From Bradyrhizobium sp. AZCC 1610 (GTDB lineage Bacteria > Pseudomonadota > Alphaproteobacteria > Rhizobiales > Xanthobacteraceae): a stretch of 64,000 nt of DNA. Positions 1 to 9,080 of the stretch are shown in pieces. Numbering within the stretch: position 1 is the stretch's first letter; every line of letters begins with the position of its first letter. The translations under genes and the position numbers were made by a program. The stretch lies in NCBI RefSeq assembly GCF_036924515.1, contig NZ_JAZHRR010000001.1, forward strand, positions 4,931,001 to 4,995,000, read 5' to 3'. A model generated the notes under the pieces. That model made no database searches. It was not told where the DNA came from and worked only from the letters and a program-made list of their open reading frames with translations.

Positions 1-377
1 GATTGATCGTGCTGGTGGGATTGTCTGCCAAGAACGCGATCCTTATCGTCGAATTCGCGCGCGAACTGGAGTTCGCAGGTCGTTCGCCGATTCGTGCCGC
101 GATCGAGGCAAGCCGCCTGCGCCTGCGTCCGATCCTGATGACCTCGATGGCGTTCATCATGGGCGTCTTGCCCCTGGTGCTCTCGACCGGTGCCGGTTCG
201 GAAATGCGCCGAGCCATGGGCGTCGCCGTCTTCTCTGGCATGATCGGCGTCACGGTGTTTGGCCTGTTCCTGACACCCGTATTCTACGTTCTGTTGCGCA
301 CCGTCACGGGACTGAAGCCACTGACAAACCATTCCGCCAGTGTAGCGACCGATCGCGCGCCGGAGCCTGGGCGCTAA
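1..377 (+). CDS. RND efflux transporter, C-terminal fragment (5' end outside window)
   Basis: This is the last ~125 residues of an inner-membrane RND (AcrB/MexF-type) proton-driven multidrug efflux pump. The opening stretch reads LIVLVGLSAKNAILIVEFA, the conserved transmembrane motif of this family, and RLRPILMTSMAFIMGVLPL is the conserved loop and helix that follows. Three hydrophobic helices end at FLTPVFYVLLR, followed by a short polar tail and a stop. The reading frame is open to the left edge, so the gene is cut by the window, not by a mutation. A broken TetR-like gene lies convergently just downstream and may once have controlled this pump. Substrate cannot be told from the fragment. 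Confidence 0.93.
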   Translation, partial: LIVLVGLSAKNAILIVEFARELEFAGRSPIRAAIEASRLRLRPILMTSMAFIMGVLPLVLSTGAGSEMRRAMGVAVFSGMIGVTVFGLFLTPVFYVLLRTVTGLKPLTNHSASVATDRAPEPGR

Positions 378-549
378 CAGTGGTTGGCCGCCGTCAAACG
401 TCGAGCGCCCGTAGGCCACGGGACGCATGATCGGTCGGCGAGAACGGTCTGTACGTCGCGAGCGGCAGCATTCGGACAAGGTTGGGCATGGCAGCCCTTC
501 CGATCGCGGGCTCATGCGCTAGAAACGAAACGCTCCGAGAAAAATTGTG

Positions 550-742
550 TCAGCGTGCACCGCCGGCCGCCACGGCGGTTTCGACGTGCTCGATGAGTGC
601 CAAGTATCGCGAGCAGGATCGCTTCCTTGGAATCGAAGTCATGAAGAGTGCGCCGGGTGACAGCTCGCAGGCAATCGGCGAGATCGGCGATGGAAACGCG
701 CATATGGGCAACCGGCTGCGTAACACGCTGCCGCGCGACGTG
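550..742 (-). pseudogene. TetR-family regulator remnant (frameshifted)
   Basis: The minus strand encodes a recognisable TetR N-terminal DNA-binding domain: SIADLAD, then AVTRRTLHDFDSKEAILLAIL, close to the family pattern of helix-turn-helix plus 'T-L-Y-H-x-F-x-S-K-E-x-L'. After LAIL, near position 600, the original frame runs into an Arg-rich nonsense tail. The alternative frame continues as ALIEHVETAVAAGGA, as expected for TetR helix 4, and then stops at 550-552. Only about 65 of the usual ~200 residues remain. I infer a decayed local repressor of the neighbouring RND pump. The 5' boundary is uncertain. Confidence 0.6.
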
Positions 743-782
743 CATTCAACCGAGGCAAAGAATCAGGCCGCTGAGTTCCCGC

Positions 783-1568
783 TCACGCGCTCTTCTTTGA
801 CCGGTTGGTTGCAATCAGAACCAGCATGAACGAGACCGCGGTCATCAGCGTGCTGATCGCCGCAATAGTCGGGTCGATCTCGTCGCGTAGCGCGGTGAAC
901 ATCCGCTTGGTCAGCGGCTGATACTGGCCGCCGGAAATGAACAGCGCGACGATGGTCTCGTCCATCGCCGAAATGAACGCGAAGATGCCGCCCGCGATCA
1001 CGCTGGGCTTGATCTGCGGCAGCGTCACCGCGAAGAAGCTGCGCAGCCGGTTCATGCCGAGGCTGCGCGCCACCATCTCCTGCGTGGCATCGAAGCTCTG
1101 CAACCCCGCCGCGACCGAGATGACGACATAGGGCAGACCTAGCATGACATTGGCGAGCACGAGGCCGGTCATGGTCGCGGCCAGGCCAACCTTGGCAAAG
1201 ACGAAGAAGATGCCGACCGCGGTGATGATGATCGGTACCACCAGCGGCAGCAGCAAGGTCATGTGGATCAGCCGCATGATCCGCCATTTCGACTGGCTGA
1301 TGGCGTAGGCTGCGGCAACACCGAGCGGGGTCGCGATAACTACGGTGAGCACGGCAACGGTCAGCGTTACGCGGGTCGCCTGCATCCAGGCCGGATTGCC
1401 GACATACTCCTGATACCAGCGCAGCGACAGCGACGGCGGCGGGAAGGTCAGGAAACGCGCGGCCGAGAACGACATCGGCGCGATGATCAGGATCGGCAGG
1501 ATCAGATAGAGCAGCACCAGTGCGCAGGTCACGACCAGTGCAATGCGGAATGGGCGGGACATCGTCAT
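783..1568 (-). CDS. Polyamine-type ABC transporter permease (PotC/PotI-like)
   Basis: A 261-residue inner-membrane permease of the spermidine/putrescine importer class. It has an N-terminal helix (IALVVTCALVLLYLILPIL), further helices, and the EAA-type cytoplasmic loop around ARSLGMNRLRSFFAVTLPQIKPS that contacts the ATPase. Its ATG overlaps the stop of the upstream permease gene (ATGA at 1565-1568), indicating translational coupling. It is the last gene of a leftward operon with permease 1, a periplasmic binding protein, a FAD oxidoreductase, a HAD hydrolase and an ATPase. Substrate is probably a polyamine or related amine, judged from the family and the linked oxidase. Confidence 0.9.
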   Translation of the reverse strand: MTMSRPFRIALVVTCALVLLYLILPILIIAPMSFSAARFLTFPPPSLSLRWYQEYVGNPAWMQATRVTLTVAVLTVVIATPLGVAAAYAISQSKWRIMRLIHMTLLLPLVVPIIITAVGIFFVFAKVGLAATMTGLVLANVMLGLPYVVISVAAGLQSFDATQEMVARSLGMNRLRSFFAVTLPQIKPSVIAGGIFAFISAMDETIVALFISGGQYQPLTKRMFTALRDEIDPTIAAISTLMTAVSFMLVLIATNRSKKSA

Positions 1569-2434
1569 TTTTGCCCCAACACGCGATCGAGCGGAATAAA
1601 GCGGCTGACGGCAAAGAAGACGGCGCCGACCGCGACCAGCAGCACCACGCCGACCGCGCTGGCGGCACCCCACTGGTCGTAGAGTTCGACATTGCGGCTC
1701 ACCAGCATCGATATCATGATGGTGCGGCCGCCCCCGAGCAGTTCCGGCGTGATGTAGAAGCCGAGGGTGAGCACGAAGACCAGCGTACTGCCTGCGAGCA
1801 CCCCGGGCAGCGACAGCGGCAGGAATATCCGCCAGAAGGTGAGCATGGGCCCGGCGCCGAGACTGGCGCCGGCCTGCATCAGATCGCGCGGGATCTGCTG
1901 CATCGTCGCGTAGAGCGGCAGCACCATGAATGGCAGCAGGATATGCAGGGTCGCAACGATGGTGCCGAAACTGTTGTGGACCAGCGCCAGCGGCTCGTCG
2001 ATCACGCCGAGCTGGCGCAGCAACTGGTTGATGACGCCGGTCCGTTGCAACAGTGCGAGCCAGGCATAGGCGCGGACCAGCACGCTGGTCCAGAACGGCA
2101 GCACCACCAGCGCCAGGATGATGATGCCCCACCTTTTTGGCGCGATGCTCGCCGCATAGGCAATGGGATAACCGAGCAGCAGCGCCAGCAGTGTCACCAG
2201 CAGGCTGATTTCGAACGTTAGCGCAAAGCTGCGCCAGTAGATGTCCTCGCTCCAGATCCGGCGGTAGTTCTCGAGCGTGAAACCGTTGTGATAGACCGAC
2301 TGCCAGGCGAGCCAGCCGACCGGCAGCACGACCAACAGCAGGATCACGAGCAGCGCCGGCAGCGCCAGCGCCAACATCAGGCGCTGTTCGCGGCGTTGAT
2401 GGAGTACCGAGAGGTCGTGCACGGGACTGCTCAT
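1565..2434 (-). CDS. Polyamine-type ABC transporter permease (PotB/PotH-like)
   Basis: A 289-residue permease, partner of the downstream PotC-like gene. A cytoplasmic N-terminus (SVLHQRREQRLML) precedes six hydrophobic helices, and the EAA-type loop is at GASLGAGPMLTFWRIFLPLSLPG. The chosen ATG at 2434 (MSSPVHDLSV) has AGGA five bases upstream. A GTG at 2473 in the same frame would add 13 residues but lacks a good ribosome-binding site. It lies 57 bp downstream of the binding-protein gene and overlaps the next permease by four bases. Confidence 0.9.
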   Translation of the reverse strand: MSSPVHDLSVLHQRREQRLMLALALPALLVILLLVVLPVGWLAWQSVYHNGFTLENYRRIWSEDIYWRSFALTFEISLLVTLLALLLGYPIAYAASIAPKRWGIIILALVVLPFWTSVLVRAYAWLALLQRTGVINQLLRQLGVIDEPLALVHNSFGTIVATLHILLPFMVLPLYATMQQIPRDLMQAGASLGAGPMLTFWRIFLPLSLPGVLAGSTLVFVLTLGFYITPELLGGGRTIMISMLVSRNVELYDQWGAASAVGVVLLVAVGAVFFAVSRFIPLDRVLGQK

Positions 2435-2491
2435 CGTGATCCTACGATGGCGCGGCATGCTGACGAACGCCACGCCGGGTTGCTGGCAAAA

Positions 2492-3562
2492 CTACTTCTG
2501 CATGAAGCCGACCCAGCGCTTCTCCGCCGCCTCGCCGGCCGGCGACGACCACCAGGCGTAGGACATCAGCGCCTGCTTAGCTGCATTCTCGGGCGCGCTT
2601 GGCAGTTGCGCGACACGCTCCGGCTTGATGACGCCGGTATCGAAGGCCTTCGGGTTGGCCGGGCCGTAATCGATATGCAGCGGCAGGTTTGCCTGGTGGA
2701 CGGGATCGACCGCCTCGTTGAGGAAGCGGACCGCGGTCGCGAGGTTGGGCGCGTCCTTGAGGATGCAGAGCGAGGTGCTCTGCAGAATGCCCTGATTGTA
2801 GGTATAAGCGACCTTGGCGCCTTCCTTGGTGAGCGCGCTGACGCGGCCGTTCCAGGCCATCACCATATCGACCTCTCCGTCATTGAGGAGCTGCGCCGAT
2901 TGCGCGCCCGAGGTCCACCACACCGTGATGTTGGGCTTGATCTCCTCAAGCTTTTTGAAGGCGCGATCGACGTCGAGCGGATAGAGCTTGTCGGGCGCGA
3001 CGCCGTCGGCCATCAGCGCGGCCTCCAGCGTGGCGATCGGGTGATTGCGTAGCGCACGGCGGCCCGGGAACTTCTTCACGTCCCAGAAATCGGCCCAGCT
3101 GTTCGGCGCTGCCTCCGACGAGAATTTCTTCTGACTATAGGCGAGCACGCTCGAATAGAACTCGTAAGCGACCGAATAAGGGGAACGATAGGCCTCGGGC
3201 ATCGCGGCGCCGTTTGACAATTTCGAGAAATCGAGTTTTTCGAGCAGGCCCTGCTCGCCGCCGCGCAGGCAATAGCCGGTCGGCACGTCGACCACGTCCC
3301 AGGTTGGCTTGCCGCTGGCGACCTGCGATTTGATCGCAGGCCAGGCGTCGGGGATGCTGTCCTGGTTGATGGTTATCCCAAGCTTCTTGGCGGAAGGATC
3401 GAGGATTGCGACAGTTTGCGCCTTCTGGTAGGCGCCGCCCTGGGAAACGAAGGTGATCTGTTGTGCATTGGCGGGAAGCGCCGAGAACGTCGCGAGGACG
3501 CCAAGGGAAACACCAAGGGAAACACCGAGCAGTGCGCGTCGGCAGCAAGATGCAATCATCAT
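2492..3562 (-). CDS. Periplasmic substrate-binding protein of polyamine-type ABC transporter (PotD-like)
   Basis: A 356-residue periplasmic solute-binding protein. The N-terminus is a signal peptide: a basic start (CCRR), a hydrophobic core containing a short tandem repeat (GVSLGVSLGV, from a 12-bp DNA duplication), and a probable cleavage site after ALPANA. The mature part begins QQITFVSQGGAYQKAQ, typical of spermidine/putrescine binding proteins, and contains a VVWDVVDVPTG-like hinge region. The ATG at 3562 has AGGGG seven bases upstream; a TTG two codons earlier is less likely. The protein captures substrate for the two permeases encoded immediately downstream. Confidence 0.9.
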   Translation of the reverse strand: MMIASCCRRALLGVSLGVSLGVLATFSALPANAQQITFVSQGGAYQKAQTVAILDPSAKKLGITINQDSIPDAWPAIKSQVASGKPTWDVVDVPTGYCLRGGEQGLLEKLDFSKLSNGAAMPEAYRSPYSVAYEFYSSVLAYSQKKFSSEAAPNSWADFWDVKKFPGRRALRNHPIATLEAALMADGVAPDKLYPLDVDRAFKKLEEIKPNITVWWTSGAQSAQLLNDGEVDMVMAWNGRVSALTKEGAKVAYTYNQGILQSTSLCILKDAPNLATAVRFLNEAVDPVHQANLPLHIDYGPANPKAFDTGVIKPERVAQLPSAPENAAKQALMSYAWWSSPAGEAAEKRWVGFMQK

Positions 3563-3599
3563 GTTCAACCCCTCTTGTTATGACCGGGCGGTAGAACTC

Positions 3600-4907
3600 C
3601 TAGCGCCCGATCGCATCCAGAAATTGGTACCAGCCGGCCACCAGGCGGACGGCCGGTTCACGCAGCGAGTAAAATGGAATGGTCCTGACGCAGCGCGCGT
3701 CGAGCAAGCCAAGGTCGACGGTCTCCCCACGCACAAGCGACGCGAGATAGCGGCCCATCAAGCTCGACATTGCGACGCCGGCGCCATTGTAGCCGACTGA
3801 ATAAAGAGTGCGGTCATCGATGCGGCCGACATGTGGCACGGAATCGAGCGTCATGCCTACAAGTCCGGACCAGCGAAACTCCAACGGAACATCCGCGAGT
3901 TCGGGGAAGATACCGGTCATGGCACGGCGTAGCGCCTCGAACGCGCTTTCCGAATCCTGCTTGCCGAAGGCGCCGCGGCCACCGAAGATGACACGGTCGT
4001 CGACCTTGCGGAACCAACGCATCATCCGCTTGGTCTCTGTGTAGGTTCGCCCCGTCGGCATCAAGCTGCCAGCGAGGTTCGCTGACAGCTTTTCGGTAGC
4101 GATGAGAGCGCTGCGGAACGGCACTAATGTGCGCTGCAGCCGCACGGTCGCCGATGTCAGGTCGGAATAAGAGTTGGTAGCGATGATCGCCTGACGCGCG
4201 CGTACGCTGCCGCCAGGCGTCTCGGCGATAACGCCATCGCCGTCGCGACGGAGTGCGAGCACAGGGCTTTCCTGGAATATCGGCACACCGCGCTGCGCAA
4301 CACCCTTAGCGAGCCCTCGCAGGTAATTCAGCGGATGGATGCCGCCGGAGCCGGGATTGAGCGCTCCGCCGACAAAGCCCCGCGATCCCGTCTCTTCGCG
4401 CACCTGATGGGCATCGAGGATACGAACTTCCGTATCGCCCATCTCCCGCCTCATCCATTCGGCTTCGTCGATCGCGGCCCGGAGCGTCACCTGATTATGC
4501 GCGGCCTTGACCTGCCCGCTGCGCGTCAGCCGCGCACTCGCGATGCCGAATTCGGACACCAGCTCATCGACCATCTCGACGGACTCATGAGCAATCTCGT
4601 ACATGCGCCGAGCCATGGCCCGGCCATGGACCGCATCGATGTCGCGGAACGAGAGGCGGAATTTGGCGGTAATGACCCCGCCATTGCGGCCGCTCGCGCC
4701 CCAGCCGGGATGATTGGCTTCGAGCACGACCGGCGAAAGGCCGTCCTTCGCGATGTGATGCGCCGCAGACAGCCCGGTATAGCCCGCGCCGATGATGACG
4801 ACGTCGGCCTTCGCCTCGCCGGCAAGCTTCGGAAAGGCAGGCAACGGCTCCGCCGTATCCGCCCAGAGCGAGGCGACCGGTGCCATTGGGGTCCAGACCT
4901 CTGCCAT
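3600..4907 (-). CDS. FAD-dependent amine oxidoreductase (DAO family, PuuB-like)
   Basis: A 435-residue flavoprotein of the D-amino-acid oxidase superfamily. The FAD-binding Rossmann motif is ADVVIIGAGYTGLSAAHHI near residues 35-53, followed by the conserved GASGRNGG signature. Near the C-terminus FRWSGLVGMTLDSVPHVG and YNGAGVAMSSLMG are the usual substrate/flavin region. Such enzymes oxidise gamma-glutamylputrescine or other secondary amines to aldehyde, ammonia and peroxide. Its place inside a polyamine-uptake operon supports an amine substrate. The ATG at 4907 follows the preceding gene by 19 bp; an in-frame TTG at 4937 would overlap that gene. Confidence 0.88.
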   Translation of the reverse strand: MAEVWTPMAPVASLWADTAEPLPAFPKLAGEAKADVVIIGAGYTGLSAAHHIAKDGLSPVVLEANHPGWGASGRNGGVITAKFRLSFRDIDAVHGRAMARRMYEIAHESVEMVDELVSEFGIASARLTRSGQVKAAHNQVTLRAAIDEAEWMRREMGDTEVRILDAHQVREETGSRGFVGGALNPGSGGIHPLNYLRGLAKGVAQRGVPIFQESPVLALRRDGDGVIAETPGGSVRARQAIIATNSYSDLTSATVRLQRTLVPFRSALIATEKLSANLAGSLMPTGRTYTETKRMMRWFRKVDDRVIFGGRGAFGKQDSESAFEALRRAMTGIFPELADVPLEFRWSGLVGMTLDSVPHVGRIDDRTLYSVGYNGAGVAMSSLMGRYLASLVRGETVDLGLLDARCVRTIPFYSLREPAVRLVAGWYQFLDAIGR

Positions 4908-4926
4908 GTCCGCCGCCCTGCCCGTC

Positions 4927-5625
4927 TCAGCTTCCAACTGCGGCGTCGGCGAACGCCTTCATCGTGGCGAAATGGAAATCGGGCTTTGTCAGCTCCGGCA
5001 CCTCGGGCGTGCCGCCAAAACCTTTCATGCCCTGGCGCCGCTCGATCCAGCAGACCTTGTAGCCAAGCTTGCGGGCGATACCGATGTCGTGATGCTGGCT
5101 CTGCGCCACGTGCAAAATTTCGGACTGCTTGTAGCCGAACGCCGACTGCCTGCCCTTGTTGTAGGCAAAGAACTCCGGATTGGGTTTCGCAACCCCGGTG
5201 TCGTCGGCGCAGATGGTGTCGTGGAAGGGATTGTCGAGCGCTTGGGCATAGCATGACAGCGCGACGCGATCTGCATTGGTCATGGCGACCAGCCGGAACC
5301 TGGTGCGCAAGCGCTTCAGCGCCTCGACCGAATCCGAAAACGGCTGCCAACGCAGCACGGCGAGCTGGAAGGCGTCGCAGACGGCATCGTCGGCCGGCAG
5401 TCCGAGCTCCTTGGCGAGGTAGCGATAGACATGGAACATCACCTCGCTCGACCGCTCCGGATGCGCGTCGCGGCCGCGCTTGTAGGACGCGAAGATCTGA
5501 TCGTCGCTGAGCTCGGCCGCCTTTCGGCCGGAAATCTTGCGCACGGCATCGAGCACGCCGGTTTCGAAATCGATCAAGGTACCGACGACGTCGAAGGTGA
5601 GAACCTTGAAGCTATCATAGGACAT
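4927..5625 (-). CDS. HAD-superfamily hydrolase, haloacid dehalogenase type II-like
   Basis: A 232-residue HAD phosphatase/dehalogenase-fold protein. The nucleophile motif is LTFDVVGTLIDFE near the N-terminus, motif II is AMTNAD, the lysine motif is GVAKPNPEFFAY, and the acidic motif lies near HVAQSQHHDIGIA. The type II 2-haloacid dehalogenase family matches best, though members often act on other small substrates. Start 5625 (ATGTCC) has AAGAG at suitable spacing; an ATG six bases earlier (5631) sits directly on the AAGAG and is less likely. It is embedded between the oxidase and ATPase genes of the polyamine-type operon. Its reaction there is unknown. Confidence 0.85.
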   Translation of the reverse strand: MSYDSFKVLTFDVVGTLIDFETGVLDAVRKISGRKAAELSDDQIFASYKRGRDAHPERSSEVMFHVYRYLAKELGLPADDAVCDAFQLAVLRWQPFSDSVEALKRLRTRFRLVAMTNADRVALSCYAQALDNPFHDTICADDTGVAKPNPEFFAYNKGRQSAFGYKQSEILHVAQSQHHDIGIARKLGYKVCWIERRQGMKGFGGTPEVPELTKPDFHFATMKAFADAAVGS

Positions 5626-5680
5626 TTTCATCTCTTGTTCTGGTTGGTCTGGTGTTGCACTCGGGTTTGATGATCGGCGC

Positions 5681-6787
5681 TCATTCCCGCGCCTTCTCGT
5701 GCGCCATTTCCCGCGCTTTGGGCACGACGATGGTGTCTTCGGGATGGAGCGTGACGGTGAGCTCGCCGCCAACAGGAGGTAACAGGCGCGAGGCCTGGTA
5801 ATGGCTGGGCTGACGCAGGCTCAGGCAAGTGCCGTCGGCCAGTTGCAGGAACACGCGAAGGCTTTCGCCCTGATAGACGATGTCGGTGACCTTGCCGGTC
5901 AAGCGGTTGAGCGCGGCATCCGCGACGCCGTCCGCAATCAGGAGCTTCTCGCTGTGCACCGCGAGCATCAGCGCCTGGCCGTCCGGAATCGCGCGCGCGC
6001 TTTTCAGGACAGCCGAGCCGAGCGCGACGCTGGAGGCGTCGATGCGCCGCACCGGCAACAGGCTCGCCTCGCCGATGAAACTCGCCACGAAGGAGTCGGC
6101 GGGATGATCGTGCAGGCGCTCGGGGCGATCGATCTGGACCAGCCGCCCGTCCTTGAGGATCGCCACGCGGTCGCTCATCGTCAGCGCCTCGCGCTGGTCG
6201 TGGGTGACGTAGATGATGGTGGCGCCGATCCGCTTGTGCAGCTCGCGCAGTTCGATCTGCATCGCTTCCCGCAACTGCTTGTCGAGCGCCGACAGCGGCT
6301 CGTCCATCAGAATCAGGCGCGGTTCGAAGATCATGGCGCGTGCCAGCGCCACGCGCTGGCGCTGGCCGCCGGAGAGCTGGGCGATGCCGCGCGCCTCGTA
6401 GCCCGACAGCCCGACCATCGCGAGTGCGGCGCGCACTCTCGCAGCCCAGTCCGCCTTTGGAATCCGTCGCGCACGCAGCGGAAAGGCAACGTTCTCGCCG
6501 ACGCTCATGTGCGGAAACAGCGCGTAGTTCTGGAACACCACGCCGATATCTCGCTTGTGCGGCGGCAGGAAGGTCACGTCACGGTCGCCGAAATGGATCG
6601 AGCCCGACGAGGGTTGAATGAAGCCGCCGAGGATACCGAGCAGCGTGGTCTTGCCGGATCCGGACGGCCCCAGCAGGGAAACGAACTCGCGCGGTGCGAC
6701 GTTCAGGGTGACATTGTCCAGCGCCCGGACGGCGTCATAGTTTTTGCTCGCGGCCCTGATGTCGACGCTCTCTCCGCCCTGGTCCAA
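5681..6787 (-). CDS. ABC transporter ATP-binding protein (PotA-like)
   Basis: A 368-residue ATPase that energises the polyamine-type importer. All canonical motifs are present: Walker A GPSGSGKTT, signature LSGGQRQRV, Walker B LILMDEPLSALD, and H-loop YVTHDQREAL. A C-terminal TOBE-like regulatory domain follows. I chose the TTG at 6787 because GAGG lies seven bases upstream and the protein then begins close to the conserved family start. An ATG at 6877 in the same frame would add 30 residues with no family resemblance. It is the first gene of the leftward operon and is divergent from the LysR gene. Confidence 0.9.
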   Translation of the reverse strand: MDQGGESVDIRAASKNYDAVRALDNVTLNVAPREFVSLLGPSGSGKTTLLGILGGFIQPSSGSIHFGDRDVTFLPPHKRDIGVVFQNYALFPHMSVGENVAFPLRARRIPKADWAARVRAALAMVGLSGYEARGIAQLSGGQRQRVALARAMIFEPRLILMDEPLSALDKQLREAMQIELRELHKRIGATIIYVTHDQREALTMSDRVAILKDGRLVQIDRPERLHDHPADSFVASFIGEASLLPVRRIDASSVALGSAVLKSARAIPDGQALMLAVHSEKLLIADGVADAALNRLTGKVTDIVYQGESLRVFLQLADGTCLSLRQPSHYQASRLLPPVGGELTVTLHPEDTIVVPKAREMAHEKARE

Positions 6788-7022
6788 TGATCGACCTCGT
6801 TGCGTTACCGAGGGCGTGCACCGATGCGCGCCATCGACGTCACCCGCGATATCGCAAGCGACGGTTGAAACCGGCATGATCTCGTCTTATAGACCGGGCA
6901 CTTCGAGGCGGCTCCCAAGGCCGTCCCTGCCCGCCCGTTTTTCAATCTTGCCCGTACTGGCAGGCTATCGCGCAAGCCAACCAGAGTTGGCCGGCAGGGG
7001 CAATTGCCAAATTCTCACCGTC

Positions 7023-7043
7023 GGCATAACATCAGGTTATGCC
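7023..7043. promoter_or_regulatory. Inverted repeat over the LysR gene start codon
   Basis: GGCATAAC (7023-7030) and GTTATGCC (7036-7043) form a perfect 8-bp inverted repeat with a five-base spacer. The right arm covers the ATG of the LysR gene at 7039. It is the most symmetric element in the divergent interval 6788-7038 and is a candidate autoregulatory operator. The binding protein is inferred, not shown. Confidence 0.4.
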
Positions 7044-7986
7044 CGACTTCCGGCGGAAGCTGCCCTCGAGCCACGCGCTGTTCGTCTTTGACGCGGCGGC
7101 GCGCAATGGCAGCTTCACGGCGGCGGCGGCCGAACTGAACGTCACCCAGCCCGCGGTAAGCCGGATGCTCGGACAGTTCGAGGACTATCTCGGCGTTCGC
7201 CTGTTCGACCGCACCAATGGCCGCGCGGCCCTGACGGAAGACGGCGAGATTCTCTATCGCCACGTATCGGATGGATTCCGCAGCATCGAAAGCGGCCTGA
7301 TCGAGATCGACCGCCGCCGCAAGGGCACCGAGACGGTCACGCTCTCGGTCTCCTCGGCGTTCACCACCCATTGGCTGATGCCCCGCATCGACAAGCTGCA
7401 GCGCCAGTTTCCGACCGTCGATCTCCGCTTCCAGCTTATCTCCGGTCCGCTGCGCGGGCCGGTCGACAATGTCGATCTCGGCATGCGGTTTCGCGATCGA
7501 TACGATCCCGCGCGGAACGGCGCGCTGGTCATGAAGGAAGTCATGCTGCCGATCTGCAGCCCGGCCTATCGCGACGCAGACAGCGCGGATGGATCGATCG
7601 AGGCCAATACCATCATCCGCCTCGCCGATACCCCCGGCGATTGGGCTGCGGAATATCCGGCCTTTCTCACCAGACGATCGGGGCCCGCCAAGTCGTTGAG
7701 TTTTTCCGACTATGCGGTGGTGGTTCAGGCGGCGTTGCTCGGCCAGGGCATTGCGCTCGGCTGGCTTACGGTCGCATCGCATTGGCTGCTGACCGGCGCT
7801 TTGGTCCCTGCCTCGGAAACGCTCACCACGACACGGCGGCTTTGCGAACTGGTGCACCCGCATGACCGATCGATCCGGCCGGTCGTCAGCGAGATTCGCG
7901 ACTGGATCATCGAGCAGATGTGCAGCGACATGGCCGCCATCGACCGGCTCTACCCGCGTTTACGGCTGATGGCTTCGAGCTATTAG
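7039..7986 (+). CDS. LysR-family transcriptional regulator
   Basis: A 315-residue regulator with an N-terminal winged helix-turn-helix (residues ~8-65: FDAAARNGSFTAAAAELNVTQPAVSRMLGQFEDYLGVRLFDR, shown here only as a landmark in pieces: SFTAAAAELNVTQPAVS) and a C-terminal effector-binding domain of the GcvA-like group. It is divergent from the polyamine-type ABC operon, the usual place for a LysR activator of a neighbouring uptake operon. The ATG has a weak ribosome-binding site and lies inside a palindrome, which suggests autoregulation. The inducer is unknown. Confidence 0.9.
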   Translation: MPDFRRKLPSSHALFVFDAAARNGSFTAAAAELNVTQPAVSRMLGQFEDYLGVRLFDRTNGRAALTEDGEILYRHVSDGFRSIESGLIEIDRRRKGTETVTLSVSSAFTTHWLMPRIDKLQRQFPTVDLRFQLISGPLRGPVDNVDLGMRFRDRYDPARNGALVMKEVMLPICSPAYRDADSADGSIEANTIIRLADTPGDWAAEYPAFLTRRSGPAKSLSFSDYAVVVQAALLGQGIALGWLTVASHWLLTGALVPASETLTTTRRLCELVHPHDRSIRPVVSEIRDWIIEQMCSDMAAIDRLYPRLRLMASSY

Positions 7987-8052
7987 GCGGTAGCCGCATT
8001 CCGCAGGGGTGAAGCCATGGCCTATGGTCGATCGGCGATGCATATCATCGTC

Positions 8053-8081
8053 GGAGGACGCGCGGCTTTGCCGCGCTCCTC
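8053..8081 (+). terminator. GC-rich hairpin downstream of LysR gene
   Basis: A hairpin with near-complementary arms (GGAGGACGCGCGGC, loop TTT, GCCGCGCTCCTC, one bulge) lies about 70 bp after the LysR stop. There is no T-run, so it is only a possible terminator or mRNA-stabilising structure. Confidence 0.3.
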
Positions 8082-8439
8082 ACCAATAAGCGTCTAAGAA
8101 ATCATCCTGAGAGTCTGTGCTCGGGTAGCCGCCCCAGCGCGTCATCAGCATTCTTCACCTTACGCTGAACAGGAACCCCCTCTTGCCCACCGGCGACGAA
8201 GGCAGGTCCGTTCGCCATGCCGATCCTAGATGCGCGGTGGCAATCATAGCGAGGCTTGCCACCGCTTCCCCGTGACCGCATAGGGCAACAGAACTTCAGG
8301 GCCTGGATGGCTTTCAGGGCGAAGGCTTTGGCGCAACTCAAAAGGCTCGAATCTGCACTGGCGTGCCGGACTAGCGTGGGGAAGTGATTTGTGTGCCCAT
8401 CGGTTCTCCGTTGTCGGAAACCGCTCGATTCTGGGAAGT

Positions 8440-8840
8440 GTGGCCAATTCCGGCGCGGCACGGCCGCGCTCTTTCCAATAATGCAGCGACATCCGTATGG
8501 CATATTCGGACGCTTCCGAACCGCTGTTCACAAAGAACGCCCGGTCAAGGTCGCCCGGCGCCAGTTCGCAGAGTTTGCGGGCCAACTTTTCCGCAGCAAC
8601 ATTGCTGAACTGGTTTTCTGAACGTGAAGGCAACTGTGGCCGCCTGGTCAGCCATCTTGTCGGCGATCTCTCGCAAGCCGTGACCGAGGTTCGCAGTCAT
8701 CGCGCCGCTCAACCCGTCGAAATAGCGGCGGCCGTCGGTATCGAACAGATAAGGCCCCTCGCCGCGATCAACTATTTGGATAATTGGTCGACAGATTCGG
8801 CTTGAGCAAATAACTGCTCTCGGTTCGTGAACTCGTGCCG
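8440..8840 (-). pseudogene. Class III aminotransferase remnant (multiple frameshifts)
   Basis: Three reading frames on the minus strand join into the N-terminal third of a PLP-dependent class III aminotransferase. SSYLLKPNLSTNYP is followed in a second frame by VDRGEGPYLFDTDGRRYF, DGLSGAMTANLGHG and AATVAFTFR. A third frame gives KLCELAPGDLDRAFF, VNSGSEASEYAIRM and SLHYWKERGR. The order and spacing match the family (substrate-entry strand, 'D-G-R-R-Y-D' turn, then the conserved 'N-S-G-S-E-A' cofactor motif). At least two frameshifts are needed and the catalytic lysine half is missing, so the gene is dead. Sequence down to 8100 shows no clear continuation. Confidence 0.75.
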
Positions 8841-8914
8841 CAGACCGCAGCAGTGATTTGATCGTCAGTGCGCCGGGACGGTGGCGGCGCAATCATCACG
8901 CCGGCAGCGCCACG

Positions 8915-9080
8915 TTCCATCACCGGTCCAGCTGACCGTCGTGGCATGCACCTTGACCAGGATCTCGCCGGCCTTCGGGCTTCGAGAGTCGCGGATCTCG
9001 AGAGCGTCCGGCGATCCGTTGCGTGTATTGACCGCCGCTTCATGGACGCACCAACGATTGCTGCAGGACGTCGCAGTCAT
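8915..9080 (-). pseudogene. Medium-chain alcohol dehydrogenase/quinone reductase N-terminal fragment
   Basis: The minus strand encodes about 40 residues (EAAVNTRNGSPDALEIRD, then SPKAGEILVKVHATTVSWTG) that match the N-terminus of zinc-type or quinone-oxidoreductase MDR enzymes, where 'P-x-G-E-x-L-V-x-V-x-A' is conserved. The frame then degenerates and no Rossmann domain follows. I read it as a second dead gene next to the aminotransferase remnant. Confidence 0.5.

Noticed and set aside
1520..2221. Gln/Arg-rich plus-strand frame opposite the permease genes
   Set aside because: Shadow frame; both permease genes are clear on the other strand.
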